A model generated the notes under the pieces. The model saw only the letters and a program-made list of their open reading frames with translations, was not told where the DNA came from and made no database searches. The position numbers and the translations under genes are program-made. A DNA stretch of 64,000 nt from an uncultured Lachnospiraceae bacterium (GTDB taxonomy: Bacteria; Bacillota; Clostridia; Lachnospirales; Lachnospiraceae), in NCBI GenBank assembly GCA_900549665.1, contig URPH01000006.1, positions 30,696 through 94,695 on the forward strand. The letters run 5' to 3'. This document shows positions 8,919-18,499 of the stretch, in pieces. Within the stretch, counting starts at the first letter, position 1. Each line of letters starts with the position of its first letter.

Positions 8919-10136
8919 ATGGGACAATTAGCGGAATACATAAAAATGGCTTTAAAAAATATAAAGAGCAATAAAGGGCGCTCTTTTCTGACCATGCTTG
9001 GTATTATCATCGGTATTTCCTCCGTTATCATGATCATTTCCGTCGGAAACGGCGTGTCCGGTTCTGTCAGCAGTGATTTAAATGAGATTGGAAACGGACT
9101 GATTGCCATTTATTCAATGGACAACGGAGATTATCAGGCAATCGAGTTTACGGATGATGATCTTACTGCTTTAATGGAAAAGGTACCGTATATCAAAGGG
9201 GCAACCGGTCAGATTTCGTCTTATATCAATGCGGTCGGACCCAAAGGAAATTTTCAGGCCTACGCATACTCAGGCAACCAGTATCTGCAGTATCATGCCC
9301 CAGAGCCGATCATAAAAGGGGCCTATTTTACGGAGAGTGATGTAGAAAATGCCGCAAAGGTATGTGTTATCCGTGAAAGCGGTGCCATGGCGATGTTTGG
9401 GACGACGGATGTTGTTGGAAAGACTTTTGAGGTTTCCCAGTGGGGACAGACCTTTGAATTGAAGATTGTAGGTGTGCAGGCTGACAATTCCTCCACTCTG
9501 CTCAATATGATGGGATCTTTTGATCAGGTTGAATTTGATATGCCGATCACGACCTTTGCTTCTAATTTTGGATTTTATGCTGACAGCTTTTCCGAGATCA
9601 TGATCTACGGAGACGGCAATGAGCACAATACGGAGGTGGCACAAAAATCCATGCAGCTTTTGGAGGCGCGCCACAGAGTTACCGGTCAGGGCGTGGTATT
9701 GGTGCAGAGCTTTAGTGACCAGCTGTCACAGATCACCGGTATTATTGATGTTATTACGATATTTATTGTGCTGGTAGCAGCCATTGCGCTTTTGGTTGGC
9801 GGTATCGGTGTAATGAATATTATGCTGGTTTCCGTGACGGAGCGGACAAGGGAAATCGGTATCCGCAAGGCACTCGGCGCACGTACCAGATCCATTCTGA
9901 TGCAGTTTTTGTTTGAATCGGCGATCATCACGCTGCTTGGCGGAATTATTGGTATTATTTTAGGCTCACTCGGTGCGGTTTTGGTTTGCAGCCTGATCGG
10001 TTTCCATGCTAAAATTTCTGTAACAACCGTGATTGTGGCAACACTGTTTTCTTCGGCTGTCGGTATTTTCTTTGGTATTTACCCGGCCAAACGTGCGGCA
10101 AAGCTTAGCCCGATCGAAGCATTAAGACATGAGTAA
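8919..10136 (+). CDS. MacB/FtsX-type ABC transporter permease
   Basis: A 405-residue permease with the MacB layout: TM1 at about 22-45, a large extracellular domain (about 50-270), then three TM segments toward the end. The conserved FtsX signature lies between TM2 and TM3 (ERTREIGIRKALGARTRSIL), and the protein ends with the typical P-x-x-A-A-x-L-x-P-I-E-A-L-R sequence. It completes the ATPase-adaptor-permease set. Spacing to the adaptor is 61 bp, with GGAAAG ahead of the ATG. The substrate is unknown. Confidence 0.93.
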   Translation: MGQLAEYIKMALKNIKSNKGRSFLTMLGIIIGISSVIMIISVGNGVSGSVSSDLNEIGNGLIAIYSMDNGDYQAIEFTDDDLTALMEKVPYIKGATGQISSYINAVGPKGNFQAYAYSGNQYLQYHAPEPIIKGAYFTESDVENAAKVCVIRESGAMAMFGTTDVVGKTFEVSQWGQTFELKIVGVQADNSSTLLNMMGSFDQVEFDMPITTFASNFGFYADSFSEIMIYGDGNEHNTEVAQKSMQLLEARHRVTGQGVVLVQSFSDQLSQITGIIDVITIFIVLVAAIALLVGGIGVMNIMLVSVTERTREIGIRKALGARTRSILMQFLFESAIITLLGGIIGIILGSLGAVLVCSLIGFHAKISVTTVIVATLFSSAVGIFFGIYPAKRAAKLSPIEALRHE

Positions 10137-10251
10137 TTGGATTTGAAAGAGGCAGTGGCCATTAATAAGTGCATAGATTTCAAAAAATACGCACATACTT
10201 TTACATGTATGAAATGTGTTTTACAACATATGGTAAAAGGAGTGTGTCGGT

Positions 10252-11586
10252 ATGAATTATTTGGAAGTAAAAGAGGTAATCGGTAGAGAAATTTTGGATT
10301 CGAGGGGAAATCCTACGGTTGAGGCGGAGGTTGTGCTTGCCTGTGGAGCGCGCGGACGGGGAATTGCTCCGAGCGGTGCATCGACCGGTGAGTTTGAGGC
10401 GCTGGAGCTTCGGGACAAAAATCCGGACCGTTATCTTGGAAAAGGTGTTCTGACAGCGGTTGAAAATGTGAATACAGTCATTGCACAGGCTCTTGTCGGG
10501 CTGGATGCATCCGATATTTACAAGCTGGACGCTGCCATGATCGCGGCTGACGGGACAACGGACAAGTCGGGACTGGGTGCCAATGCTATTTTGGCGGTAT
10601 CGATTGCTGCGGTAAAAGCAGCAGCGCAGGCATTGAATCTGCCGGTTTACCGGTTTCTCGGAGGCGTATCACAGACCTGTCTGCCCATTCCGATGATGAA
10701 CATTTTAAATGGTGGTGCCCATGCCCACAATTCCATTGATTTTCAGGAATTTATGATCATGCCGGTTGGAGCTTCCTCCTTTAGAGATGCGCTCCGCATG
10801 GGAACCGAGGTATATCACAGCTTAAAAAAGGTACTGGAAAACAGAGGATTATCGACGGCAGTTGGTGATGAAGGCGGATTTGCACCGGATGTTGCAGATG
10901 TTGAGGAAGTGCTGAAGCTTTTGACGGAAGCTATTGAGCATGCCGGATATGTGTGTGGAAAGGATATCTGTTTTGCGCTGGACGTTGCGGCCAGTGAATG
11001 GAAGCCGCAAAAAGAAACCGGCATGATGAATGCGGAACACAAGATCACAGGACAGAGCAGTTATCACCTGCCCAAGGCCGGGACGGATTATACGTCGGAT
11101 GAGCTGATCGAGCTTTATAAAAACATGGTTTCCAAATATCCGATCATTTCTATTGAGGATCCACTGGATGAAGAGGACTGGACGGGCTGGAAAAAGATCA
11201 CGAAGGAGCTGGGCGACAAGGTGCAGTTGGTCGGTGATGACTTGTTTGTTACCAATACTTCAAGACTGGGTAAGGGAATTGAAGAAAAGTGTGGCAATTC
11301 TATTTTGATCAAGTTAAATCAGATTGGCACGGTTTCAGAAACTTTGGAAGCCATCAAGATGGCACATCAGGCCGGTTATACGGCAATCGCTTCCCATCGT
11401 TCCGGTGAAACCGAGGATACGACCATTGCGGATCTTTCGGTTGCATTGGGATGTGGACAGATCAAGACGGGAGCACCGTGCCGGAGTGAGCGTGTGGCAA
11501 AGTACAATCAGCTGTTAAGAATTGAGGAAGAGCTGGGATTTGCGGCTGTTTACGGAGATCCTGCCTTTAAAAAGTTGGTTTTATAA
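10252..11586 (+). CDS. eno: Enolase
   Basis: Phosphopyruvate hydratase, converting 2-phosphoglycerate to PEP in glycolysis. The 444-residue sequence has the whole family pattern: EILDSRGNPTVE near the start, the flexible loop SGASTGEFEALELRD, the Mg2+ ligand segments FALDVAASEW, ISIEDPLDEEDW and LVGDDLFVTN, the catalytic Lys in LIKLNQIGT, and SHRSGETED. An AAAGGAG site precedes the ATG. It stands alone between the exporter operon and a lipoprotein gene. Some Clostridia carry more than one enolase, so this may not be the only copy. Confidence 0.97.
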   Translation: MNYLEVKEVIGREILDSRGNPTVEAEVVLACGARGRGIAPSGASTGEFEALELRDKNPDRYLGKGVLTAVENVNTVIAQALVGLDASDIYKLDAAMIAADGTTDKSGLGANAILAVSIAAVKAAAQALNLPVYRFLGGVSQTCLPIPMMNILNGGAHAHNSIDFQEFMIMPVGASSFRDALRMGTEVYHSLKKVLENRGLSTAVGDEGGFAPDVADVEEVLKLLTEAIEHAGYVCGKDICFALDVAASEWKPQKETGMMNAEHKITGQSSYHLPKAGTDYTSDELIELYKNMVSKYPIISIEDPLDEEDWTGWKKITKELGDKVQLVGDDLFVTNTSRLGKGIEEKCGNSILIKLNQIGTVSETLEAIKMAHQAGYTAIASHRSGETEDTTIADLSVALGCGQIKTGAPCRSERVAKYNQLLRIEEELGFAAVYGDPAFKKLVL

Positions 11587-11651
11587 TAAAGGTGTATTTA
11601 AGAAAGATGTTTTGCTGTAAAGTTATGTAAACTATCAGCATAACGAACTGA

Positions 11652-11716
11652 AAGAAGGAAATCATAACGGATAATTCATATTTTATGAAATATTTGTGAT
11701 GGATTTCCTTTTTTAC
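11652..11716 (+). terminator. Enolase terminator
   Basis: Stem AAGGAAATC (11655-11663) with GATTTCCTT (11702-11710), then a T run. The loop is long and contains a second small hairpin (TTCAT/ATGAA). Confidence 0.65.
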
Positions 11717-11858
11717 ATATATTATGATGGTATCAGGGGCAAACATGAGAAAGTTGTGATTTATGCAGTAAATCAGCGGATTTCAAATGTTTGAGAATTG
11801 CGGGAGCTGCTTTGCGGCGGAGTAATTGAGAAAATTCAAGAATGAAAGGGGCATGTAT

Positions 11859-13595
11859 ATGAAAGTGGGAAATGAAATAAAGAGCAAAATGAAAAGTCTG
11901 GCGAAAGACAACACGGAAAGTATGACGAAAACCATAATGATAGATAGGCTGAAAAATAAATCTTTGGCAACTTTAAAAATTATGTTGTGCAGTATGATTA
12001 TTGCAGTTATGTCAACTGGATGTAGTATAAACAAATCGGACAATACATCCGAAACAGGGAATAATGTGCAATCAGATCATATATCTGAATCGGATGAAAA
12101 TACGCAATCAGATGGCACAGACAAATCCGCCGGAAGTTCAGACAACGGACAGGATGGGGTCGGAAATCATGCTGTAAAATCTTATGATGGCAATAATATT
12201 ATTTATACATACCAAAATATCACGCTTACCCTGCCGGAAGCATGGGAAGGCAGGTATGTGATCACGGAAAATGAGGATCAAAAAGGTTTTACCGTATTGC
12301 AGAAGGCCTCCAATGACAAGCAGGAGGGCTGGGGATTTTTATTTTCCATTTATGCATCGGATATGCCCTATGTGGATATGCCCGGAGGGGAAGCACTGGC
12401 ATATACAAAGGATAAGATCTATTATTTTTCGACGCCGACCGATGTGCCGTATGATTGTGAGGATGCAAAGGTTAGCGAGGATTATCAGGATATGATGCAG
12501 GATTTTCCTTTTATTGAGGCATCGGTTGTGATCGATGAGCCCGGCGTGCACCGCAATGCGTCCGAATATGTGTATCCGATGAGTGAGTATTATCCGCTGA
12601 CAGAGGATATGCTTGTCAATATGAGCGACAACGACCTGTGGCTGGCGCGCAATGAGATTTATGCACGGCACGGTTATCATTTCAAAAATCCCTATCTGCA
12701 GCTCTATTTTGGACGCTATGCATGGTATGAGGACCGCGGGGATGATTTTTCGGAAGATGAATTTTCGCAGATTGAAAAAGACAATATCCGTCTGTTGCAA
12801 AAAATGGAAAATGACTATGCAGACAATCATCCCTATCCAAAGGAAGAGGCAGTTGGCAGGGAGGTTTCTGTGGATCTGACCGGAAACGGCAGGAAAAACA
12901 CGATCCTGTATCAGATAAAAACAGATGAAAATGATTATGAAAAAGCATTGCTTACGATTGACAAAACGGTCTATGATCTGGAAAATGATTTTGATATTTA
13001 TATGGATTCGCCGGAGACGGAAAAATTTTACATAACGGATATTTCACCTTATTTTGACGGACTGGAAATTGCCATTGCAGACTACGGACCGAGTGATGAT
13101 CCGGTAACACATTTCTTTATTTATAATGAAAAAACAGGACTTAAAAAGATCGGAAGCGTTCCGGGATTTCCAATGAAACAGATGGGGTATCAAGATGGTT
13201 TTGTTGAGGGTGGTGTCTATGGTTATGGCAGGGGCATGACGCTTGATGTGCATGAATACAAGGTGTATTACTGGTATGATTATGACAATCAGGAGCTGGT
13301 GCTGCAGGAAGGGGCAGACAGTCACTATGATCTGCCGAGGACACATGTGCTGACGGCTGATCTGCCATTGCATTATACCATGGATGAAGCCTCTGCGACC
13401 TTTACACTGCCAAAGGGCAGCAGGACATTTTTTAAACAGTGTATCGGTTCAGAATGGGTGCTTGTACATGGACCGGACGGCGCAGAGGGGTATGTCCACT
13501 ATACAGAAAGCCGTGATGGGGAGATCTTCCCTTATCTTAATGAGATTTCAATGGATGCAGAGCAGGTTTTTGAAGGGCTTTTGGTCTATGACTGA
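11859..13595 (+). CDS. Lipoprotein with YARHG domain
   Basis: A 578-residue predicted lipoprotein. The start at 11859 is favoured by GAAAGGGG 7 nt upstream; the frame also has ATG at 11853 and TTG at 11826. A basic stretch of about 35 residues precedes a hydrophobic segment ending in the lipobox MSTGC (Cys55). Next come a Ser/Asp-rich linker, a beta-rich domain of unknown type, and a YARHG domain whose core NEIYARHGYHF is near residue 266. YARHG domains are extracellular modules of unclear function in Firmicutes. The C-terminal third resembles an SH3-like fold (TLPKGSRTFFKQ... GAEGYVHYT in pieces), a weak call. Cell-surface role likely; substrate unknown. Confidence 0.8.
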   Translation: MKVGNEIKSKMKSLAKDNTESMTKTIMIDRLKNKSLATLKIMLCSMIIAVMSTGCSINKSDNTSETGNNVQSDHISESDENTQSDGTDKSAGSSDNGQDGVGNHAVKSYDGNNIIYTYQNITLTLPEAWEGRYVITENEDQKGFTVLQKASNDKQEGWGFLFSIYASDMPYVDMPGGEALAYTKDKIYYFSTPTDVPYDCEDAKVSEDYQDMMQDFPFIEASVVIDEPGVHRNASEYVYPMSEYYPLTEDMLVNMSDNDLWLARNEIYARHGYHFKNPYLQLYFGRYAWYEDRGDDFSEDEFSQIEKDNIRLLQKMENDYADNHPYPKEEAVGREVSVDLTGNGRKNTILYQIKTDENDYEKALLTIDKTVYDLENDFDIYMDSPETEKFYITDISPYFDGLEIAIADYGPSDDPVTHFFIYNEKTGLKKIGSVPGFPMKQMGYQDGFVEGGVYGYGRGMTLDVHEYKVYYWYDYDNQELVLQEGADSHYDLPRTHVLTADLPLHYTMDEASATFTLPKGSRTFFKQCIGSEWVLVHGPDGAEGYVHYTESRDGEIFPYLNEISMDAEQVFEGLLVYD

Positions 13596-13744
13596 TGAAT
13601 TTCGCATCCGGTGGCAATATTGCTTTTCGGATATAAATTCTTTATAATGGAAAAGCGATGTTAAAAATAGAAAATAGAAAACAGACATTGTAAATAAAAA
13701 AAGCTGTGTTATAGAGAAAGCACTGAAACAGAAAGTAATAATCT

Positions 13745-15355
13745 ATGTCAGATTTTAATTTACCAGTTGATTTTATAAACCGAATGAAAGAACTTCTGCA
13801 GGACGAATGGGATGTTTTTCTGGATTGTTATGAAAATGAAAAATATCAGGCGCTCCGCATCAATGAATTGAAGTATGTGCCGGGTTTTGTCGGTGAAAAC
13901 ACACAAGAGGAATTTGACCGAAGGGTTCTTAAGGCCATAGGCATGGATGATATAAATCCGGTGCCATGGGCAAAGCATGGATATTATTATCCGGCTGTGC
14001 TGCGTCCGGGCAGGCAGGCTTATCATGAGATGGGCGTATATTATATTCAGGAGCCGAGTGCCATGTCGGCAGCAGGGCTTTTGGATGCAAAACCGGGAGA
14101 ATATGTGCTGGATCTGTGTTCGGCGCCCGGAGGAAAGGCAACACAGTTAGCCGCTGCTATGCATGGAAGTGGGTTACTTGTTGCTAACGAAATTCATCCT
14201 GCCAGATGTAAAATTCTATCCCAGAATATCGAGAGGATGGGTGTTACCAATGCATTGGTGACCAATGAAGATCCGCATGGTCTGGCTCCTCATTTTCCGT
14301 TGTTTTTTGATAAAATTCTGGTCGACGCTCCCTGCTCCGGAGAGGGGATGTTCCGTAAAAATCCGGATGCCATGGCAGAGTGGAGCTTAGAGCAGGTGGA
14401 TGTGTGTGCCGACAGACAGGCTGATATTTTGGAACAGGCCGCCATGATGTTAAAACAGGGCGGAAGACTGGTGTATTCGACCTGTACCTTTTCGCCGCAG
14501 GAAGATGAGATGGCGATGGCAAATTTCCTGACAGCACATCCGGAATTTGAAGTAGAAAAAGTACAGGCCCCGTATTTTGAAAAAGCACATGCAGAATGGG
14601 CAGAAGCAGATCTTCATATAGAAGATACCTTCCGTTTGTGGCCGCACAAGCTGCACGGAGAAGGGCATTATGTGGCTGTTCTTAGAAAAAAAGGTGGATG
14701 GGATACAGCCTGTCAAAAAAGCGAAAATGCAGAATACAGGCAGGGTCAATCCGAAAAGAAAAATCCATCTAAAAAGTCAGGAAAAAAAGCACTGAAAAAT
14801 GCTTCGGATAAGAATGGAAAAGGCATTTTAAATAAGGAACAGCAAGCTTCACTGCAGGAGTTTTGCGATGCTGTTCTGACACCGGAAATGCAGGCATGGA
14901 TCATGGATTCGCGCATGATTCTGTTTGGAGACAATCTGTACAGACTGCCGGAGGGCATCTCTTCTTTGGCCGGTCTCAAGGTAGAGCGTCCGGGACTTCA
15001 TATCGGTATATTTAAAAAGAATCGTTTTGAACCGGCGCATGCTCTGGCTCTGAGTTTGAATGTAAAACAGGTTGGATATTATGTAAACTTGAAGCACACT
15101 GATTCAAGGGCAAACGGATATTTCAGAGGAGAAGGTTTTTTCATACAGGATGGAGATATCTGTGCCGGATTGACAATACAAGATCAGACAGATAAAGATG
15201 GGTTGATAATACCGGATCAGACAGGTGGAGATAAGTCAGCAATAAAGGGCTTTTGTCCGGTATTTATAGACGGTTTTTGTGCCGGATGGGGCAAGCTCGC
15301 CGGCGGGCAGTTAAAAAATCACTATCCAAAGGGACTACGGAAAGAAGTCGAATAA
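13745..15355 (+). CDS. RsmF-type 16S rRNA (cytosine-C5) methyltransferase
   Basis: A 536-residue NOL1/NOP2/Sun-family RNA m5C methyltransferase. The AdoMet motif LDLCSAPGGKATQLA, the PCSGEGMFRK motif and the STCTFSPQEDE motif with its catalytic Cys are all present. The C-terminal region (about 365-536) matches the RsmF RNA-binding extension, with NLYRLPEG and HALALSL. A Lys/Ser-rich linker of about 50 residues joins the parts. A further low-complexity insert near the end contains two similar blocks, ADKDGLIIPDQTG-like, that look like a short duplication. mnmA follows 28 bp downstream, making an RNA-modification pair. Confidence 0.92.
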   Translation: MSDFNLPVDFINRMKELLQDEWDVFLDCYENEKYQALRINELKYVPGFVGENTQEEFDRRVLKAIGMDDINPVPWAKHGYYYPAVLRPGRQAYHEMGVYYIQEPSAMSAAGLLDAKPGEYVLDLCSAPGGKATQLAAAMHGSGLLVANEIHPARCKILSQNIERMGVTNALVTNEDPHGLAPHFPLFFDKILVDAPCSGEGMFRKNPDAMAEWSLEQVDVCADRQADILEQAAMMLKQGGRLVYSTCTFSPQEDEMAMANFLTAHPEFEVEKVQAPYFEKAHAEWAEADLHIEDTFRLWPHKLHGEGHYVAVLRKKGGWDTACQKSENAEYRQGQSEKKNPSKKSGKKALKNASDKNGKGILNKEQQASLQEFCDAVLTPEMQAWIMDSRMILFGDNLYRLPEGISSLAGLKVERPGLHIGIFKKNRFEPAHALALSLNVKQVGYYVNLKHTDSRANGYFRGEGFFIQDGDICAGLTIQDQTDKDGLIIPDQTGGDKSAIKGFCPVFIDGFCAGWGKLAGGQLKNHYPKGLRKEVE

Positions 15356-15383
15356 AAAGGTTATAACATACGAGGATACCAAG

Positions 15384-16493
15384 TTGAACGAAGAAAAGAC
15401 TACAACCAACACAACAACCAACAATAAAAAAGCTTTGATCGCCATGAGCGGCGGCGTGGATTCGTCTGTGGCAGTTTACCTGATGAAAAAGGCAGGCTTT
15501 GACTGCATGGGTGTTACGATGAAGTTATACGACAATCAGGATCTGCCGGATACGGCGACCAAGACCTGCTGCTCGATTTCCGATGTGGCAGATGCACGTG
15601 CTGTGGCGCAGAGCTTTGAAATTCCTTATTATGTGCTGAATTTCAGCGAGGATTTTGATAAAGAGGTGATCAGGCGGTTTGTCGATACCTATATTGACGG
15701 TGGTACGCCCAATCCCTGTATCGAGTGCAACCGCTATATGAAGTTTGAAAAGCTCATGCACCGGATGTACGAGCTCGGCTATGACTATGTGGTTACCGGT
15801 CATTATGCGCGCGTGGAAAAAGATGAAAAAACAGGGCGCTACTTATTAAAAAAAGGACTGGATGAGACGAAGGACCAGAGCTATGTGCTCTACAACCTGA
15901 CACAGGAGCAGCTTTCCCACACGTTGTTTCCGCTTGGCAATTACCGTAAATCGGAGATCCGTGAGATTGCGGATGAAATGTATTTTGTCAATGCCCACAA
16001 GCCGGACAGCCAAGATATCTGCTTTGTGCCCGACGGGGATTATGCAGCCTTTATTGAGCGGTATTGTGGAAAAGAATTTCCGCACGGAGAATTTGTGACA
16101 GAGGATGGCACGGTGCTTGGCGAGCACAAGGGGCTCATCCGCTACACAACCGGACAGAGAAAGGGACTCGGACTTTCCTTAAAGGAACCGATGTATGTCG
16201 TAAAAAAAGATATCGAAAAAAATCAGGTTGTGCTTGGGCGCAATGAGGACCTGTTTACCACAACACTGGAGGCTAATGATCTTAACTGGATTTCGGTAGA
16301 AAAGCTGACTGAGCCGATGCGTTGTACAGCAAAGGCCAGATACAAACAAAAAGAGGCAAAAGCCCTGCTGGAGCCTTTGGATAACGGAAATGTCCGTCTG
16401 ACGTTTGATGAACCGCAGCGGGCGATCACAGCCGGTCAGGCAGTTGTATTTTATGATGGAGACACTGTGATCGGCGGTGGCAAGATCCTATAG
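15384..16493 (+). CDS. mnmA: tRNA 2-thiouridine(34) synthase MnmA
   Basis: A 369-residue ATP-dependent tRNA thiolase that installs s2U at the wobble position of Lys/Glu/Gln tRNAs, taking sulfur from a cysteine desulfurase. The PP-loop SGGVDS is at residues 22-27, the nucleophile Cys112 is in GGTPNPCIECN, and the persulfide Cys213 is in DSQDICFVPDG. The initiation codon is TTG at 15384, supported by GAGGA 7 nt upstream; the first 14 residues are a Thr/Asn-rich leader outside the conserved fold. The likely sulfur donor in this window is NifS (47822-49003), which lacks its common neighbour MnmA there. Confidence 0.96.
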   Translation: MNEEKTTTNTTTNNKKALIAMSGGVDSSVAVYLMKKAGFDCMGVTMKLYDNQDLPDTATKTCCSISDVADARAVAQSFEIPYYVLNFSEDFDKEVIRRFVDTYIDGGTPNPCIECNRYMKFEKLMHRMYELGYDYVVTGHYARVEKDEKTGRYLLKKGLDETKDQSYVLYNLTQEQLSHTLFPLGNYRKSEIREIADEMYFVNAHKPDSQDICFVPDGDYAAFIERYCGKEFPHGEFVTEDGTVLGEHKGLIRYTTGQRKGLGLSLKEPMYVVKKDIEKNQVVLGRNEDLFTTTLEANDLNWISVEKLTEPMRCTAKARYKQKEAKALLEPLDNGNVRLTFDEPQRAITAGQAVVFYDGDTVIGGGKIL

Positions 16494-16589
16494 GTTGATT
16501 TTTGTGTTTCCAAAACAGAAGAGGCTTGTCTGCAACATGGTATCTTGCAGGATGCAGATAAGAGCAGAAAAATCACAAGAGGTACGAAT

Positions 16590-17159
16590 ATGCAGGAATT
16601 ACTGGATATTGTAGATGAATATGGAAATCCGACCGGGCAGACGGTAGACCGGGAAAAAGCGCATGCCGAGGGCATTATGCACCGGACCTCCCATGTCTGG
16701 ATTTTGAGAAAGAAAGCCGGAAAGGTAGAAATTTTGCTGCAGATGAGGAGTAAAATAAAAGACTCATTTCCGGGTTGTTATGATATTTCCAGTGCCGGAC
16801 ACATACCGGCAGGTGACGGATACAAGGAGTCGGCGATCCGGGAACTAAAGGAAGAGCTTTCTGTGGATGCATCGGAGGATGATCTTGTTTTTTGCGGAGA
16901 CAGGATGGTCATCTGGAATGATGTTTTTGCCGGGAAACCGTTTCACGACAGGCAGTATTCCCGCGTTTTTGCGTTGTGGACAGATCGGGAGGAAACAGAT
17001 TTTGTCCTGCAGAAAGAGGAAGTCGATGGCGTGAAATGGATGGAATTTGAAGCCTGCAGGGAGGCTGTAAGGAAAAATACCATTCCGCATTGTATTGTAC
17101 TGGAAGAATTGAATATGGTATATGAAAATGCGGTTAAAAAAGCGGCTCGAGACAAATAG
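16590..17159 (+). CDS. Nudix hydrolase, isopentenyl-diphosphate-isomerase-like type
   Basis: A 189-residue Nudix protein. The start at 16590 has AGAGGT before it; an upstream ATG at 16545 in the same frame adds 15 residues without family support. The N-terminal ELLDIVDEYGNPTGQTVDR and HRTSHVWIL are typical of the YfcD/Idi-like branch. The Nudix box reads G-HIPAG-D-GYKESAI-RELKEEL, with Asp in place of the first box Glu; the REL-x-EE metal ligands are intact. The true substrate is unknown. It lies between mnmA and an SGNH hydrolase without tight coupling. Confidence 0.88.
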   Translation: MQELLDIVDEYGNPTGQTVDREKAHAEGIMHRTSHVWILRKKAGKVEILLQMRSKIKDSFPGCYDISSAGHIPAGDGYKESAIRELKEELSVDASEDDLVFCGDRMVIWNDVFAGKPFHDRQYSRVFALWTDREETDFVLQKEEVDGVKWMEFEACREAVRKNTIPHCIVLEELNMVYENAVKKAARDK

Positions 17160-17299
17160 ATATAACTTTTGACTATAACCGGTTACAAAACATTCATAAT
17201 TGCCTTTAACCAAAAGATAGTGTAGATTTATTGCAGAAAGAAACAGATCTTTGATATACAGATTCTGTTTATAGTGTATAAAAGCGGAAAAGGTGATAT

Positions 17300-17938
17300 A
17301 TGGATATGAAACAGTTATTGTGCTATGGCGATTCGAATACATGGGGACTGATCCCCGGAACAAAAAACAGATATTCATGGGGTGTGCGCTGGACCAGTAT
17401 TTTACAGGAGCATCTGCAAAAAAAGGATGTCCGTGTTTTGGAAGAAGGACTCTGCGGCCGGACAACGGTCTTTGAGGACTGCTACCGCAATGACAGACGC
17501 GGACTTGCTACGCTGCCTTTCATATTGGAATCACAGTATCCGGTGGATGCGGCGATCCTGATGCTTGGCACCAATGACTGCAAGGACTATTTTCACAATT
17601 CCGCATATGGGATTGCAAAAGGCTTATCACAGTGCGTAGATGAGCTTTTGCGTTTTATTTCGGCGGACAAGATTCTGGTCGTATCTCCGATCCATCTGGG
17701 AAAGGATGTATGGAAAGAGGAATACGATCCGGAATTTGGCTTAGAATCGGTGGATGTGTCCAAAAAATTAAAGGAAGAATACCAGAAAGTAGCTGATGAA
17801 AAAAAAGTTCATTTTCTGGCTGCATCGGATTATGCAGTGCCAAGTCAGGTCGATATGGAGCATTTGGATGAGTACGGGCATGCGGCACTGGCCGACCGGA
17901 TCCTGGATTTTTTACAGCAGAAACAGATGCTTGAATAA
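17300..17938 (+). CDS. SGNH/GDSL-family hydrolase
   Basis: A 212-residue serine esterase of the SGNH fold. Block I is CYGDSNTWG (catalytic Ser at about residue 11), block III is MLGTNDCK (oxyanion Asn), and the C-terminal DxxH dyad is in HLDEYGHAAL. There is no signal peptide, so it should be cytoplasmic. The closest type is the arylesterase/acetylxylan-esterase-like branch that begins with a GDSNTWG motif. The ATG at 17300 follows AAAAGGTG. Confidence 0.9.
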   Translation: MDMKQLLCYGDSNTWGLIPGTKNRYSWGVRWTSILQEHLQKKDVRVLEEGLCGRTTVFEDCYRNDRRGLATLPFILESQYPVDAAILMLGTNDCKDYFHNSAYGIAKGLSQCVDELLRFISADKILVVSPIHLGKDVWKEEYDPEFGLESVDVSKKLKEEYQKVADEKKVHFLAASDYAVPSQVDMEHLDEYGHAALADRILDFLQQKQMLE

Positions 17939-18044
17939 TGATAGTTTTTTTCATATAATGATGTAGGGCAAAAAGTGTTTTGTCCCTTTTGATACAACAG
18001 ATATGAAAAGGAGGAAGGCGGATTTTAGATCAGCCGAACAGATT

Positions 18045-18299
18045 ATGACATATGAATACAAGCCGGTTGGCGTCTGCTCACAAAATATTTCCGTGGAGCT
18101 GGATGGAGACGTGATCAAGTCTGTCCAGTTTGTTGGCGGTTGTAATGGCAATACGCAGGGCGTTGGTGCTTTGGTTGCCGGTATGAATGTAGATGAGGCT
18201 ATTAAGAGATTGAGCGGGATCAAGTGCGGTTTCAGGAGCACTTCCTGTCCGGATCAGCTTGCACATGCGCTCGAGCAGGCTAAGGCAGCAGAAAAATAA
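18045..18299 (+). CDS. TSCPD domain protein
   Basis: A small protein (84 residues from ATG 18045) of the TSCPD family, related to the C-terminal domain found in some ribonucleotide reductases. It shows VGVCSQNI near the start, GGCNGNTQG in the middle and the family-naming TSCPDQLAHAL at the end, with several conserved Cys residues. The start is unclear: ATG 18003 opens the same frame but has no binding site, while a strong AAAAGGAGG (18006-18014) lies 30 nt before ATG 18045, too far for normal use. The protein family begins at the 18045 position. A strong terminator follows. Confidence 0.85.
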   Translation: MTYEYKPVGVCSQNISVELDGDVIKSVQFVGGCNGNTQGVGALVAGMNVDEAIKRLSGIKCGFRSTSCPDQLAHALEQAKAAEK

Positions 18300-18340
18300 T
18301 GATTGTATAGCTGTGCTGAAAAAAATATCGATATAAAAAT

Positions 18341-18396
18341 ATACCGACCTTCAAAATGTCAGTTGATGATATTTGAAGATCGGTATTTTTATTTTT
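18341..18396 (+). terminator. Terminator after the TSCPD gene
   Basis: Stem ATACCGACCTTCAAA (18341-18355) with TTTGAAGATCGGTAT (18372-18386), one mismatch, then a long T-rich tail. It separates this gene from the convergent pair on the other strand. Confidence 0.85.
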
Positions 18397-18499
18397 GCTA
18401 CGGTCGCCCCAAAAGGCTGTTGACTGAAAAATCAGATAAATTTATCCAGTTCTGTTTCCACCTGTTTTCTCTTTTTGATATGAGGGTGATCGATGAGAT